The translations under genes and the position numbers were made by a program. A stretch of DNA of 64,000 nucleotides, from positions 232,864 to 296,863 of the forward strand of contig NZ_JBEWSZ010000004.1 in the NCBI RefSeq assembly GCF_040537815.1, given 5' to 3'. The notes under the pieces were generated by a model, which had not been told where the DNA came from, did no database searches, and saw only the letters and a list, made by a program, of their open reading frames with translations. The stretch is from Mesorhizobium shangrilense. GTDB taxonomy: Bacteria > Pseudomonadota > Alphaproteobacteria > Rhizobiales > Rhizobiaceae. Position 1 is the first letter of the stretch. The number at the start of each line of letters is the position of its first letter. Shown here one piece after another: positions 29,622-38,140 of this stretch.

Positions 29622-30362
29622 TCAGGAGGCGACGCGTGCGGCAAGCCAGCCGCCGTCGATGTTGAGAATATGCCCGGTGATGAATTGGGCGTCGTTGCTG
29701 CATAGGAACAGGATGCCGCCGGCGACATCCTCTGGCGTTCCAACGCGCCTGATGGGAGTGGTTTCGATCATCGCCCGCCGGTACCAGGCATCCGAAGCGA
29801 TCCGCTCGGCGACGATCGGTGTGTTGATGACGCCCGGCGCCACGCCGTTGACGCGGATGCCATCCGCCGACAGGTCGGACGCCAGCTGACGCGTGAGCTG
29901 CGACAGCGCGCCCTTGGATGCCGCATACGCGGCAGTGTTGGGAAAGCCGACTTCGCCGAACACCGAGCAGACATTGACGATGCAGCCGTCCGGTCTCGTG
30001 ATATGCGGGAGCATGTCGCGCGTCAGGCGCATCACCGCGCGGATGTTGATGCCCATGACGTGGTCGATCAGCTCGTCGTCGCTTTCCGCCAGTGCTTTGG
30101 GACCAGCAACGCCGGCATTGTTGACGAGCATGTCGACGGTCTTGAAATGCGTCCTGGCGGCCTCCACGACCCGGGCCGGCGCATCGTCGTCGGCGAGATC
30201 GATCGTCAGCGTAGGATCTGCGACATTCGCCAGATAATCCGTATTCCAGTCGACGGAAAGCACCTCGGCGCCTTCCGCCTGCAAACGCCTGGCGGTTGCG
30301 AGGCCGATGCCGTTGCCGGCCCCGGTCACGATTGCGGTCTTTCCCTGAAATCGTCGTTCCAT
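29622..30362 (-). CDS. Short-chain dehydrogenase/reductase
   Basis: A 246-aa classical SDR. The nucleotide-binding motif is TGAGNGIG (near residue 14), LVNNAGVAG follows, and the catalytic set is Ser in NVCSVFGEVG, with Tyr and Lys in AAYAASKGAL. The ending GHILNIDGGW is the family C-terminus. The acidic residue in SVDWN after the second strand suggests a preference for NAD. It is the second SDR of the operon, 26 bases downstream of the first. Confidence 0.9.
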   Translation of the reverse strand: MERRFQGKTAIVTGAGNGIGLATARRLQAEGAEVLSVDWNTDYLANVADPTLTIDLADDDAPARVVEAARTHFKTVDMLVNNAGVAGPKALAESDDELIDHVMGINIRAVMRLTRDMLPHITRPDGCIVNVCSVFGEVGFPNTAAYAASKGALSQLTRQLASDLSADGIRVNGVAPGVINTPIVAERIASDAWYRRAMIETTPIRRVGTPEDVAGGILFLCSNDAQFITGHILNIDGGWLAARVAS

Positions 30363-30388
30363 CGCTGAGCTTTCTGTCGCGGGCGGAC

Positions 30389-31102
30389 CTAGATCGTCTG
30401 CCCGCCATCGATCGTGAATTCGGAGCCGGTGATGTATTCACTGCCGGGCGAGGCCAGAAACGCGACAAGCCTGGCGATCTCGTCGGGCCTGGCGAGCCGG
30501 TTCAGTGGCACTGACGCCGTCATCTTCGTCAGGTTTTGCGCCGTGTTTTCACCAAGCATCGGTGTGTCGACCAACCCGGGATGCACGGCGTTGACACGGA
30601 TGTTGCGGTTGGCAAGTTCACGCGCCGCGACCTTGGTCATGCCTCGTATCGCCCATTTCGAGGTCGAATAGGCGAATGCACCGCTGAACCCTCTCAGCCC
30701 GCCTGTCGAACAGACGTTGACGATCGCGCCGCCTTGCGCCGGCATCAGAGCCGCGGCGGCACGCATCCCCAGGAACGTGCCGATCTGGTTGACGCCGGTG
30801 ACGGCCTGGAATCCGGCCACGCTTTCTTCCAGGAAGGGGACCGGATTGAAGATCGCCGCATTGTTGACCAGGGCGTCTATATGGCCGAACCGTTCGGCAA
30901 CCATGCGCGAGATCCTGCTCCAATCCGCTTCGCTGGAAACATCGAACGATGTCGACAGGATATGGCCGGCATCGGTGGCCTGTTCGCTGACGCCGGTGAA
31001 CGACCTGTCGAGAGCAATGACGGTGGCGCCGTTTGATGCCAGCAGCGTCGCGATGGCCGCGCCGATCCCGCCAGCCGCACCGGTGAGGATTGCCGTCTTC
31101 AT
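30389..31102 (-). CDS. Short-chain dehydrogenase/reductase
   Basis: A 237-aa classical SDR starting MKTAILTGAAGGIGAAIATL. It has LVNNAAIFNP, catalytic Ser in NVCSTGGLRG and Tyr-Lys in FAYSTSKWAI, and ends GSEFTIDGGQTI. The Asp in ALDRSF suggests NAD. The start overlaps the stop of the deacetylase-family gene (31099-31102), which fixes it; a longer frame to 31162 is not SDR-like. Two SDRs and a HisD-type enzyme suggest stepwise oxidation of a polyol or amino-alcohol. Confidence 0.9.
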   Translation of the reverse strand: MKTAILTGAAGGIGAAIATLLASNGATVIALDRSFTGVSEQATDAGHILSTSFDVSSEADWSRISRMVAERFGHIDALVNNAAIFNPVPFLEESVAGFQAVTGVNQIGTFLGMRAAAALMPAQGGAIVNVCSTGGLRGFSGAFAYSTSKWAIRGMTKVAARELANRNIRVNAVHPGLVDTPMLGENTAQNLTKMTASVPLNRLARPDEIARLVAFLASPGSEYITGSEFTIDGGQTI

Positions 31103-31983
31103 CGGGACAGCCTGTTGTCGCCCGCGTCGGCTGGCAGCGACGGCGAGCGGCCCGTCCGCCATTGCCGCACATGGTCCCGGCAGGTGGTGAAGCCGGCGCG
31201 CTCATGCGATGCGACATGGCTGATGAATTGCTCGAGCATCAGCAGCCGATGGCCGCGTCCGATGATCTGCGGGTGCATGGTCACCACCATCACCCCGCTG
31301 CCAATCCTCTGATACAGGAAGTCGAATTCGGCCTTCCAGATCTCAAGCGCCGTCGACGGGGCGCGGCCGCCAGCCAGGTAACCCTTGTCCGTCGCCAGAA
31401 ACTCGAACTGCGGGAAGTCGTCGAGGTGCCATGCAACGGGCAGCTCAACAAGATCGACCGGGATGCCAAAGCGGAATTCTTCCGTGGTCGACCACGAATC
31501 GCCGATACGGCACCAATAGGGTTCGTGGTCGTTCCCCATCATCGAGCTTTCATACTCGAAGCCGAGTTCGAGCAGCAGTTCGATGGTGGACGGGCTGTTG
31601 TCCCAGGCAGGCGAACGATATCCGCATGGCCTGACGCCCGCGACCTTGTCCAGCGCCTCCAGGCCTCTCAGCAAGACCGTGCGCTCCTCCTCGCGCGTCA
31701 GCAGGACCGGGTTTTCATGGACCCAGCCGTGATGGCCGATCTCGTGGCCGGCATCGCGAAAGGCGCGGACCACCGGCGGGAATGCGAGAGCGGAATGGCC
31801 GGGGACAAAGAAGGTTGCCGGGATGCCGGCCTGCTCCAGCACCTTCAGAACGCGGCGCGCTCCGATCGGATCGAATTCTCCGCGCGACAGCATGCTCGGC
31901 GACGTCGCATTGTGGCTGCCGATCCATGTCGAATAGGCGTCGAAATCGAAGGTCAGAGCGACTTGAACGTCGGCAACGGCCAT
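31099..31983 (-). CDS. Polysaccharide-deacetylase-family hydrolase
   Basis: A 294-aa NodB-homology (CE4) protein. Motif 1 is ALTFDFDAYSTW, motif 2 EIGHHGWVHENP (His residues for the metal), motif 3 GYRSPAWDNSPST, and a late His lies in VVTMHPQIIGRG. The HGW.HE form is that of the allantoinase (PuuE)/peptidoglycan-deacetylase-like branch, which hydrolyses C-N amide bonds of small molecules, rather than of chitin deacetylases. In this operon it probably removes an acyl group or opens an amide in the imported substrate. It overlaps the following SDR by 4 bases. Confidence 0.85.
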   Translation of the reverse strand: MAVADVQVALTFDFDAYSTWIGSHNATSPSMLSRGEFDPIGARRVLKVLEQAGIPATFFVPGHSALAFPPVVRAFRDAGHEIGHHGWVHENPVLLTREEERTVLLRGLEALDKVAGVRPCGYRSPAWDNSPSTIELLLELGFEYESSMMGNDHEPYWCRIGDSWSTTEEFRFGIPVDLVELPVAWHLDDFPQFEFLATDKGYLAGGRAPSTALEIWKAEFDFLYQRIGSGVMVVTMHPQIIGRGHRLLMLEQFISHVASHERAGFTTCRDHVRQWRTGRSPSLPADAGDNRLSR

Positions 31984-32000
31984 ACGCTGGGCTTCCCTTG

Positions 32001-32054
32001 ATTGTGTGAAAAGGGCGGGATTGTGTGAAAAGGGCGGGCCGCGACGGCCCGCCC
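32001..32054. repeat. 19-bp tandem duplication plus GC-rich hairpin
   Basis: attgtgtgaaaagggcggg occurs at 32001-32019 and again at 32020-32038. The end of the second copy forms a hairpin, gggcgggcc (32032-32040) with ggcccgccc (32046-32054). It lies just downstream of the binding-protein gene. A hairpin here would give more binding protein than downstream enzymes by stabilising its 3' end, a common arrangement in ABC operons. Confidence 0.65.
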
Positions 32055-32070
32055 GGCGTTGCGGCAGCGG

Positions 32071-33069
32071 TTACTTCGAATGCGCCACGGCGGAATCGAT
32101 GGCTGTCTCGTAGGCGATGTCCTTGTCGACCAGCTTGGCTGCCTGCGCGGCCTTTACGATGCCAGGATAGGTTTCGGACTTGAACACCCCGTTGAGCGCG
32201 GCTTGGCTTTCACTGACCGAGTAGTACGAAACTCCGTCGAAGGCAGTCGTCAGGTCCGCGGGGGTGGCGCCGACTCCCTTGGCGATGATCGCCCGACCTT
32301 CCTCGACATGGGCCCGGTAATATTCGAGAGCCTGGTCCCAGCTTTTCAGCATGGCTTGCACTTGGCCCGGTTTCGTCTTGAGGATTTCGTCCGGCACCGC
32401 CAGCACGTCGCTGATCAGGCCTGGCGCCTCGCCGGCCTCGGCCAGGACCTTGATATTCTTGTCGGCCGATACGGCCGCCGAAATGTAGGGCTCGTAGGTC
32501 ACCGCCGCCGGAACGGTGCCGGAAATGATGGCTGTTCCAGCACTCGCCGCCGGCATCGGCAGGACGTTCACGTCATCAATGGTCATGCCGTTTTTCTGCA
32601 GCACGTAGTTCAACAGGAGATCGCTGGTCGAGCCTCTCTCGAAGGCAACCTGCTTGCCTTTCAGGTCCGCCACCGTCTTGATGTCGGCGTTGACGAGGAT
32701 GGCATCGGCCTTGGTGCTTGCATCGAGCAGCAGTATGCCCTTGAGCGGAATGCCGGCTTGCACCTTCGCCAGCAACTGCTGGATCGATTCATTGTCGCCG
32801 TCGACCTGTCCGGCTGCGATCGCAGCGCCCATGTCCTTGTCTTCGACGAAATTGATCAGCTGGACGTCCTCCAGCCCGTTGGCTTTGAAGAAGCCTTTCT
32901 CCTGAGCGACGTACCACATGCCGTAGCCGAGCCAGGGCGAGATGGCGAGCTTGAAGGTGCCCGGCTCGACCTTGAGATCCTGCGCCATCGCGGGTTGCGC
33001 CGCGAAGGGCATTGCGGTCGCTACGGCCAACATGGCCGCGCCGATGAAATGATTTCTGATGATTCCCAT
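32071..33069 (-). CDS. ABC transporter substrate-binding protein, TauA/SsuA-like
   Basis: A 332-aa periplasmic protein with a Sec signal peptide ending in PAMA (about residue 29). The mature part, FKLAISPWLGYGMWYVAQEK followed by GFFKANGLEDVQLI, is typical of the NMT1/TauA/SsuA family binding sulfonates, nitrate, aromatic or pyrimidine-like ligands. It is encoded between the dimethylformamidase-like gene and the deacetylase gene, and pairs with the permease and ATPase at the operon's end. The ligand cannot be read from the sequence. Confidence 0.9.
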   Translation of the reverse strand: MGIIRNHFIGAAMLAVATAMPFAAQPAMAQDLKVEPGTFKLAISPWLGYGMWYVAQEKGFFKANGLEDVQLINFVEDKDMGAAIAAGQVDGDNESIQQLLAKVQAGIPLKGILLLDASTKADAILVNADIKTVADLKGKQVAFERGSTSDLLLNYVLQKNGMTIDDVNVLPMPAASAGTAIISGTVPAAVTYEPYISAAVSADKNIKVLAEAGEAPGLISDVLAVPDEILKTKPGQVQAMLKSWDQALEYYRAHVEEGRAIIAKGVGATPADLTTAFDGVSYYSVSESQAALNGVFKSETYPGIVKAAQAAKLVDKDIAYETAIDSAVAHSK

Positions 33070-33109
33070 GATTCCGATCCTTGTTCCCTTGGTGAAGTGT
33101 TGAAACGAA

Positions 33110-35221
33110 TTACGCCGTTGAACCCTGTGTCGCTGCGGGTTGGCTCCCGTCTTTTTGTTGTTGTCGAAGTGGGTCCGGCCGGCTCTTTGCCGCCGCCAGA
33201 TGCGTCAGCAAATTCAATGTGATCCTCCCGACGTCGTTCATGTCGCCGGCGCCTGGCAGCGCGCCGCACCAGGCGACCGAACTTGCCGAAAAGATCAGCC
33301 CTCCCGAAGCAAGAGGACGCAGTGTCATCTCCGCGCAGCGGCGCGTTGCGCGCTCGCTCGCTCCCCCTTCGTACCAGCGCGTCGCATCGTGCACGAACCC
33401 GTCGGGAAAGCCCGTGGCGCGCGCGATGATGATCGTGTCGGGAGATGTCCCCAGATGCGGATCGGTGGCATCGACTTCGTAGCCCGCGGCACCTCCGAGC
33501 ACGATTCCGCCGGCGCCGAAGGTTTCGTTGGTCACGCCGTCGAACAGCCATTCGGCAGCCCGCAGATGGCTTTCCGGTGTCCGCGTGAAGGGCCGTGCCC
33601 CCTCGAACCCCATCAGCGAAATGGCAACGCCCGTCAGCGAGAATTCGCCGCGCCCGCTGGCGCGAAGGTGGCCCCCCGGTTCGTTGGTGATCGAGAGCGA
33701 CTGTTCGGCGATCGGTCCGTCCCAGGTACGGCCAGCCTCGAGTGGCGAACGCCGCAGTTCCATCAGATCATCCTTGAACGCGACCTTGCCGGCAAAACCA
33801 TTGCCGCCGAGATAGGCGATGCTGCCTGCCTGCGCCGCGAATGTGCGCAGCGCGTGCTCCATTTCGACGGACATGTATTCCGGGTGACTGCCTGTAATGA
33901 CCGCCTGGTACCCTTGCAGGCCGGCGAGGCCGCGCTCGTGCAGGTCGTGGTCGGTGATGAGGTCGAAGGCGATGCCGTTGCTGTGGCAGAACCGGAGAAA
34001 ATGCAGGTCGACGGGCAGATTGTGCGGGCAGCCGCAGAGCGGATAGTTGTAGTCGTCGCGCAACGTCGCTTTCGGCTTCTTGTAGGACGAGATCGACACG
34101 CCGCTGAGGTCGCTGTGATAGTCGTAAAGCGATTTCAGGTTGTTATCGATCGCGAAGCGATGACCGCGATCCTCGCACAGCCATTCGTAGAGATGCGCCG
34201 GCAGGAATTCGTCGGCATAGGCGAGATAGGTGGCGGTCGGGACGAGGAACAGCAGGGCCGAGCGCCGGCTGGCAGAGGAAATGAAGAAGACGATGCGCTC
34301 TGATCCGCCATCATATTCGACATCGAAGGCGTAGACGCCGGCTTCCGCCTCGGAGGGGATATCCAGGCTGTGGGATGCCGGCCATTGCAACGGTCCCATA
34401 TCGTCGTCGTGGCAATGAACCGCGTCGTAGTGCGATGGCACCAGCCGCGGCTCGAAACTCGATCCATCCCAGCGCCGCGACGTCATGCAGAAGGCCGGCT
34501 GGTTGACCGCCTCCAGCAGGAGGACCTCACTTGCGCCCGACGAGGCGAGTGCGGCTGTCGGCAGAAGCGCGGGGAATGTCCAGGCAACAGGTCCATTCTC
34601 GGTCTGCAGCGCAATGGACGAGAATTTGGCGTTCAATGACCGGATATCGTTTGATGCGCTGGCCCCAAACAGCAGATCTCCTGACAGATCTTTCCAGGGC
34701 AGGTCGAATTGGCGGTAAAAATCCAGGGGCGAGAGCGCGTCATCCGACCGGATGCGAAGCGCTGTCCCGCCTTCGTTCGAAGACATCCCGACGGTCAGCC
34801 AGGTGTTTGCTGGCAATGTCTCGTCGATCCGAAACTGCCGGCCTCCATGTTCGACGGTCAGCAGGCCGTCCCGCAGGCCGAGGCGGAGCGACCCTGTTTC
34901 CAGCAGAACCCTGAGACCATCGTTGCGTGTCAGATAGACTTCGAAGCTTACGCCTTCGATCCCCGCGGCTTTGGCAATCTCGGCGGCGGAAACTCTCAGA
35001 AACGACCCTTGATGGAAATCGCGCCTGCCGGGTCGCTCGCCGACGGTCTTCACCGCCCAGTCCATAACCCTCGGCGTCGGCGTATCCAACCGCGCAACCC
35101 GCACATCCCGCACCGGCTCCGATATGGAGACATGGAGGGCAATCGGCGCTCCGGCTGGCGCGTACCAGGGAACAGTATAGCCTGAAACGGCCATCGCGCT
35201 GTGATCGACCGGGCGTCTCAT
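33110..35221 (-). CDS. N,N-dimethylformamidase large-subunit-like protein
   Basis: A 703-aa protein. The C-terminal half resembles the large (beta) subunit of N,N-dimethylformamidase: RSALLFLVPTATYLAYADEF, DLITDHDLHERGLAGLQGYQ, VITGSHPEYMSVEMEHALRT and IAYLGGNGFAGKV. That enzyme uses mononuclear iron held by two Tyr and one Glu to hydrolyse an amide C-N bond. I could not assign the ligands here by eye. The first 300 residues look like beta-sandwich modules, also as in the large subunit. No small alpha subunit gene was found nearby. First gene of the operon. An alternative TTG start at 35254 would add 11 residues. Confidence 0.78.
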   Translation of the reverse strand: MRRPVDHSAMAVSGYTVPWYAPAGAPIALHVSISEPVRDVRVARLDTPTPRVMDWAVKTVGERPGRRDFHQGSFLRVSAAEIAKAAGIEGVSFEVYLTRNDGLRVLLETGSLRLGLRDGLLTVEHGGRQFRIDETLPANTWLTVGMSSNEGGTALRIRSDDALSPLDFYRQFDLPWKDLSGDLLFGASASNDIRSLNAKFSSIALQTENGPVAWTFPALLPTAALASSGASEVLLLEAVNQPAFCMTSRRWDGSSFEPRLVPSHYDAVHCHDDDMGPLQWPASHSLDIPSEAEAGVYAFDVEYDGGSERIVFFISSASRRSALLFLVPTATYLAYADEFLPAHLYEWLCEDRGHRFAIDNNLKSLYDYHSDLSGVSISSYKKPKATLRDDYNYPLCGCPHNLPVDLHFLRFCHSNGIAFDLITDHDLHERGLAGLQGYQAVITGSHPEYMSVEMEHALRTFAAQAGSIAYLGGNGFAGKVAFKDDLMELRRSPLEAGRTWDGPIAEQSLSITNEPGGHLRASGRGEFSLTGVAISLMGFEGARPFTRTPESHLRAAEWLFDGVTNETFGAGGIVLGGAAGYEVDATDPHLGTSPDTIIIARATGFPDGFVHDATRWYEGGASERATRRCAEMTLRPLASGGLIFSASSVAWCGALPGAGDMNDVGRITLNLLTHLAAAKSRPDPLRQQQKDGSQPAATQGSTA

Positions 35222-35287
35222 CGCTGCGGGGTTCCCCGCGTCAACGCTGAGCAATTCGGCCTTTGAGGTGATGTTTTCGACAAAAGA

Positions 35288-35358
35288 TCATACCCCTGTT
35301 TTTTTTGATTTACTCTAGTGGTATCGTTTTGCGGGGGTATATACCCCCATCGGGGTAT
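35288..35358. promoter_or_regulatory. Repeated ATACCCC/GGGGTAT operator in divergent promoter
   Basis: Four half-sites lie between the divergent dimethylformamidase-like and LuxR-type genes: atacccc at 35290-35296, ggggtat at 35334-35340, atacccc at 35341-35347 and ggggtat at 35352-35358. The middle two form a perfect 16-bp palindrome, gggggtatataccccc (35333-35348), and the last two an inverted repeat with a 4-base spacer. The right-most copy touches the regulator's start codon, suggesting autoregulation. Confidence 0.65.
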
Positions 35359-35360
35359 GA

Positions 35361-36194
35361 TTGGTGACAAATGCTGTCCACGAGAGCCTTGGGCTTGCGA
35401 TCGACGCGATCGGCAAGCGAGAATTCTATCCGGCGCTAACGGAGTACCTTCACCGCTGCCTCGACTATGACAATGTGATCGTCATCGTCTTTTCAGGCAC
35501 CGCCGTTCCCAACGTGCTCTACCGAAAGATCTACGGACCAGATGTCTTTCGTTATCTTGCCGAGCAATATCTGGCCGCGGCATACCTGCTTGACCCGATT
35601 TATCATTTCCATCTCAGGCGCGGAGCGCCGGGGCTTTATCGCCTTCTTGACGTGGCGCCCGATCAGTTTCGGCGCAGCCGATATTTCAAATGGTATTATG
35701 GGCGCATCGGCATAACCGATGAGATTTCCGTTGTTCTGCCTATCGGCGACAATGCGACCATTACGATCTCCATGGGCAAGGACAGTTCTTCCGGTCAGGA
35801 CTTTTCGCAGCGGGCCGAAGAATGCCTGCGATCGCATGAGCCGGTGATCATGTCCCTGCTGAGGGCCCACTGGGGCGCTTCCGAGAGTCCTTCCGCGACT
35901 GATATCAGCGCGACATCGATCACCGATGGTCTCATCGCCGCCATGCGAACGCACCATGGCGTTTTGCTGAGCAAGCGACAGGCAGAGGTGGCGCTTCTGA
36001 TTCTGCAGGGACATTCCTCGCCGTCAATCGGGCTCCATCTCGGTGTCAGCCCACAGACGGTGAAGGTCTTTCGCAAGCAGCTTTACAGCAAATGCAATCT
36101 TTCGTCGCAAGCGGAACTCTTTGCGCTGATGATGCCGATCCTGGAGGGAGCGACCAGCGTCAAGTCTGCCCCTGCGCCAGTCCTTGATCCATGA
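35361..36194 (+). CDS. LuxR-family transcriptional regulator
   Basis: A 277-aa regulator. Residues about 1-190 form an uncharacterised sensor region with aromatic-rich YFKWYYGRIGITDEIS; it lacks an obvious autoinducer-binding Trp/Tyr/Asp pattern, so it is probably not an acyl-homoserine-lactone receptor. Residues about 205-265 are a LuxR helix-turn-helix, LSKRQAEVALLILQGHSSPS then QTVKVFRKQLYSKC. The start is TTG at 35361 or GTG at 35364. It faces the catabolic operon across repeated palindromes and is its likely regulator. Its 3' end overlaps the convergent monooxygenase gene by 35 bases. Confidence 0.85.
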   Translation: MVTNAVHESLGLAIDAIGKREFYPALTEYLHRCLDYDNVIVIVFSGTAVPNVLYRKIYGPDVFRYLAEQYLAAAYLLDPIYHFHLRRGAPGLYRLLDVAPDQFRRSRYFKWYYGRIGITDEISVVLPIGDNATITISMGKDSSSGQDFSQRAEECLRSHEPVIMSLLRAHWGASESPSATDISATSITDGLIAAMRTHHGVLLSKRQAEVALLILQGHSSPSIGLHLGVSPQTVKVFRKQLYSKCNLSSQAELFALMMPILEGATSVKSAPAPVLDP

Positions 36195-37686
36195 AGTAGC
36201 GGCTTAGCACCTCGGGATCCTGCTGTTCGGCCGCCAGCGCAACATATGTATCGGGTCGAAGCAGATACATCGCATCGCGAAGAAGCCCCGTCTTTGCGTG
36301 GGCTTCCTGCCAGGCGAACGCATGAAGGGCGAGGCCTTGACGCTTGCACCAGTCGTCCAGCTCAGCGCTTGGAGTGCCATAAACATGGACTTGCCAGCCG
36401 ATCGTCCGCAACGTGTCGAAATTGTCGACGCCCGGCGTCGGCGCCCAGGGAAGGCGGTCGCCGCCCTTGACGTCGCCGGCCCTGCCTACGCTGATCGCGC
36501 TGTCGCGGTAATTGATGACGATCTGGGACACCGCGCTGAACAGATAGCCGCGAACCGCTTCGAATTTGAACAGCGTGGGCACGACTATGGGGACGATGCG
36601 CGTGCGAATGAAGTCCGCCGCCCATCCTTCAGCCGTCGCGAGCGTGAATCCCTTGTCGGTGGTTGCCACAAGCTTTAGCGCAAAGGCCCGGCGCTCGGTT
36701 TCGTAGGTATCCAGGAGAGCATCCGATGCCTGGCCGGCCAGAACGGCTTTCAATTTCCAGGCCAGATTGATGGCGTCGCCAATGCCTGTGTTCATGCCCT
36801 GACCGCCGGCCGGACTGTGAATATGCGCGGCGTCTCCCAGGAGGAAGACGCGTCCCTTGCGGAAATGCTCCGTGACGCGGTGATGGACGCGGTAGGTCGA
36901 GAACCAGTTGACTGTCTGAACCCTCACTTTCATGTGCTGGATGGCGCGATCGCTGACATCTTCGAACTTCAGGGTTTCAGCCTGCGCTGCCCGCTCGTCG
37001 CGGACGGTTCCGATCAGCCGCGCGCGACCTTCGCCTTTCAGCGGAAAGACCGCGAGAAAGTCGGCCTCGTCCAGGTCGACATGCAACTCGCCATCCAACG
37101 CTGGACCTGAAGCATCGACGTCGGCGACGTAAAACACCTGTTGGTAGGTGCCGCCAGGAAAGCCGATGCCCGCCGTCTGCCGAACGATGGAGCGCGCGCC
37201 GTCGCACCCGGCGAGGTAGTTTGCCTCGCATGGTTCTTCCTGGCCGTCCGGGCGGCGCAGGGTTGCAACAATGTGATCGCCGGCCTCGCTGAAACCGAGA
37301 AGCTCGGTGCTTCGTTCGACCGACACGCCGAGCGCCTCGAGATGCTCGATGAGCAGGCGCTCATGTTGATCCTGCGGATAGATGAATGGCCCATAGGGCG
37401 TGAGATCCTCGGCGATGGTTTCAAAGGGGACGCGTGCCTTCTTCTGGCCTTCGACCCACAGGTTGATCCCAGGGACCTTGTGACCTTTTGCCAGGATCTC
37501 TTCCGTCAGATCGAGCTGGCGGTAAAGTTCGAGCGTTCGCGCCTGCACAGCGAGCGCGCGTGACGTCGTGCCCGGCCCATCCGTCTTGTCGATGATGCGG
37601 ACTTTCACCCTCTGCCTGGCGAGCCACAGCGCCAGGACAAGGCCGGTCGGTCCGGCGCCGACAATCAGGACATCGCTACGGCCCAT
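36160..37686 (-). CDS. FAD-dependent aromatic-type monooxygenase
   Basis: A 508-aa class A flavoprotein hydroxylase of the PheA/MhpA/TetX superfamily. Motifs: VLIVGAGPTGLVLALWLARQ (dinucleotide fold), LAGCDGARSIVRQTAGI (DG motif) and VFLLGDAAHIHSPAGGQGMN (GD motif binding the FAD ribityl). Members hydroxylate phenols or similar rings with NAD(P)H and oxygen. The start was taken as MGRSDVLIV; an ATG five codons upstream is also possible. It converges on the LuxR-type gene and is followed, on its upstream side, by the prophage attachment site. Confidence 0.88.
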   Translation of the reverse strand: MGRSDVLIVGAGPTGLVLALWLARQRVKVRIIDKTDGPGTTSRALAVQARTLELYRQLDLTEEILAKGHKVPGINLWVEGQKKARVPFETIAEDLTPYGPFIYPQDQHERLLIEHLEALGVSVERSTELLGFSEAGDHIVATLRRPDGQEEPCEANYLAGCDGARSIVRQTAGIGFPGGTYQQVFYVADVDASGPALDGELHVDLDEADFLAVFPLKGEGRARLIGTVRDERAAQAETLKFEDVSDRAIQHMKVRVQTVNWFSTYRVHHRVTEHFRKGRVFLLGDAAHIHSPAGGQGMNTGIGDAINLAWKLKAVLAGQASDALLDTYETERRAFALKLVATTDKGFTLATAEGWAADFIRTRIVPIVVPTLFKFEAVRGYLFSAVSQIVINYRDSAISVGRAGDVKGGDRLPWAPTPGVDNFDTLRTIGWQVHVYGTPSAELDDWCKRQGLALHAFAWQEAHAKTGLLRDAMYLLRPDTYVALAAEQQDPEVLSRYFMDQGLAQGQT

Positions 37687-37830
37687 CTCATTCTCCACCA
37701 TGTCTCGTCAGGGGCAAGACTCCAACCCTGGAACGCTTGGCGCCATGAAACCTGCGGATCCTTCCCATGTGTTCTTCTGGACAACCCATGTGCACTTCTT
37801 GATAAGCCATTGTTATTCAATAAGAATTTC

Positions 37831-37856
37831 AAGTTCCATAATTGATGTTATGCGAC
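37831..37856 (+). repeat. Left dif-like attachment repeat (attL)
   Basis: The site reads aagttccataa - ttgatg - ttatgcgac, i.e. an 11-base XerC-type arm, 6-base centre and XerD-type arm, with cataa and ttatg as inverted parts exactly as in E. coli dif. The XerD arm continues with aa. It matches the right-hand copy at 25 of 26 positions. Confidence 0.85.
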
Positions 37857-37939
37857 AAACGGCTCGTATCGGTTCGTTTGAAGCCTAATCGAAACTCCGG
37901 GAGCTTTCGAACGTCCTTTAAAAGAAAGGAGTCGAAAGC

Positions 37940-38137
37940 ATGAAGAATATGCTTGTCCGGTCGGTCGTGGTCCCTGTCGTCACGCGGCTCGGAACGGCGC
38001 TTGGCGCTTATCTTGTCGCCAAGGGTCTGGACGGTGATCTGGCTGACCAGTTGGTCAATGGCCTGATCGCTATCTTCCTTGTCGGCTGCGATCTCATCGC
38101 GGGCCGATATGTATCGCACTCAAAGGAGGCGGCCTAG
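37940..38137 (+). CDS. Holin-like small membrane protein (prophage)
   Basis: A 65-aa protein with two hydrophobic segments: residues about 8-27 (VVVPVVTRLGTALGAYLVAK) and about 38-55 (LVNGLIAIFLVGCDLIAG), separated by a short acidic turn, with a charged C-terminus. This is holin-like. aaggag lies 8 bases before the ATG. As the first phage gene it would be well expressed. It ends with TAG at 38135-38137 in the same frame as the VP2 gene that follows. A membrane-pore role with the M15 peptidase encoded downstream is inferred. Confidence 0.72.
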   Translation: MKNMLVRSVVVPVVTRLGTALGAYLVAKGLDGDLADQLVNGLIAIFLVGCDLIAGRYVSHSKEAA

Positions 38138-38140
38138 TTC

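Noticed and set aside
32059..33222. 387-codon plus-strand frame opposite the TauA-like gene
   Set aside because: Shadow of a signal-peptide-bearing binding protein gene; Arg/His/Gln-rich with no motif.
35361..36194. Quorum-sensing LuxR receptor
   Set aside because: The N-terminal half lacks the autoinducer-binding pattern and no LuxI-type synthase lies in the window.
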